This document shows, one piece after another, positions 63,989-64,000 of a stretch of DNA of 64,000 nucleotides (its first letter is position 1; the number at the start of each line of letters is the position of its first letter). The translations under genes and the position numbers were made by a program. This stretch comes from Boseongicola sp. SB0665_bin_10. Lineage in GTDB: Bacteria; Pseudomonadota; Alphaproteobacteria; Rhodobacterales; Rhodobacteraceae. The notes beneath the pieces are model-generated. The model was not told the origin of the DNA. It saw nothing but the letters and a program-made list of their open reading frames with translations, and ran no database searches. Where the stretch lies: contig VXSG01000081.1 in assembly GCA_009838075.1 (NCBI GenBank), positions 42,516 to 106,515 of the forward strand, in the 5' to 3' direction.

Positions 63989-64000
63989 TTCGCCTCGCGT

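Overview
The window is high-GC DNA from a proteobacterium, most likely an alphaproteobacterium. The grounds are the TAXI-type TRAP transporter, the spermidine-type ABC cassettes, the abundance of catabolic operons with ATGA/GTGA gene overlaps, a BKACE (DUF849) enzyme and a MobF relaxase. No rRNA, tRNA or CRISPR array was seen. The species cannot be told from the sequence alone.

Layout. (1) 1-7093: a spermidine/putrescine-type ABC transporter (binding protein cut by the window edge, ATPase, two permeases), followed by a DmdA/GcvT-like demethylase, a VOC protein and an acyl-CoA ligase. This looks like an uptake, demethylation and CoA-activation pathway. An EamA exporter faces it. (2) 8-10 kb: gene-poor DNA, a small lipoprotein and an HI1419/HI1420-type toxin-antitoxin pair with a palindromic operator. 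(3) 10.3-18.2 kb: RidA, then a tight operon of glutamine amidotransferase, creatininase-family hydrolase, cytosine-deaminase-like amidohydrolase, FAD oxidase, TauD-type dioxygenase, an orphan peptide/opine-type binding protein and a DUF2165 membrane protein. This is probably catabolism of an amide- or ring-nitrogen compound. (4) 18.8-21.9 kb: exonuclease I, then insertion-sequence debris. (5) 21.9-32.7 kb: a TAXI TRAP transporter, an SDR, a split biotin-dependent carboxylase (carrier, biotin carboxylase, OADA/PC-type carboxyltransferase), an IclR regulator and a BKACE. This could be a carboxylate-then-cleave pathway. A double NTF2-like protein follows.

(6) 33.0-43.1 kb: a SWIM-SNF2 helicase and a 1714-residue exonuclease-RecQ-UvrD fusion, followed by a duplicated DUF433/DUF5615 toxin-antitoxin module and a helicase remnant. 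This is the best candidate for an undescribed DNA-processing or defence system. (7) 43.2-48.7 kb: Uma2 nuclease-like protein, peroxiredoxin, esterase, VapBC-like pair, extradiol-type dioxygenase, and an SDR that has lost its N-terminus. (8) 49.1-54.8 kb: a compositionally distinct LacI-ABC-phosphodiesterase operon with a clear LacI operator and a terminator. (9) 55.0-63.4 kb: mosaic transposase fragments, three related small proteins, a large MobF relaxase-helicase, a hairpin-rich candidate oriT and another decayed transposase. This is a mobilisation module. An unidentified gene closes the window.

A recurring detail is a GC-rich stem-loop without a U-tract directly after each of the four solute-binding-protein genes. 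Such loops probably protect the upstream mRNA so that binding protein is made in excess over the membrane components.
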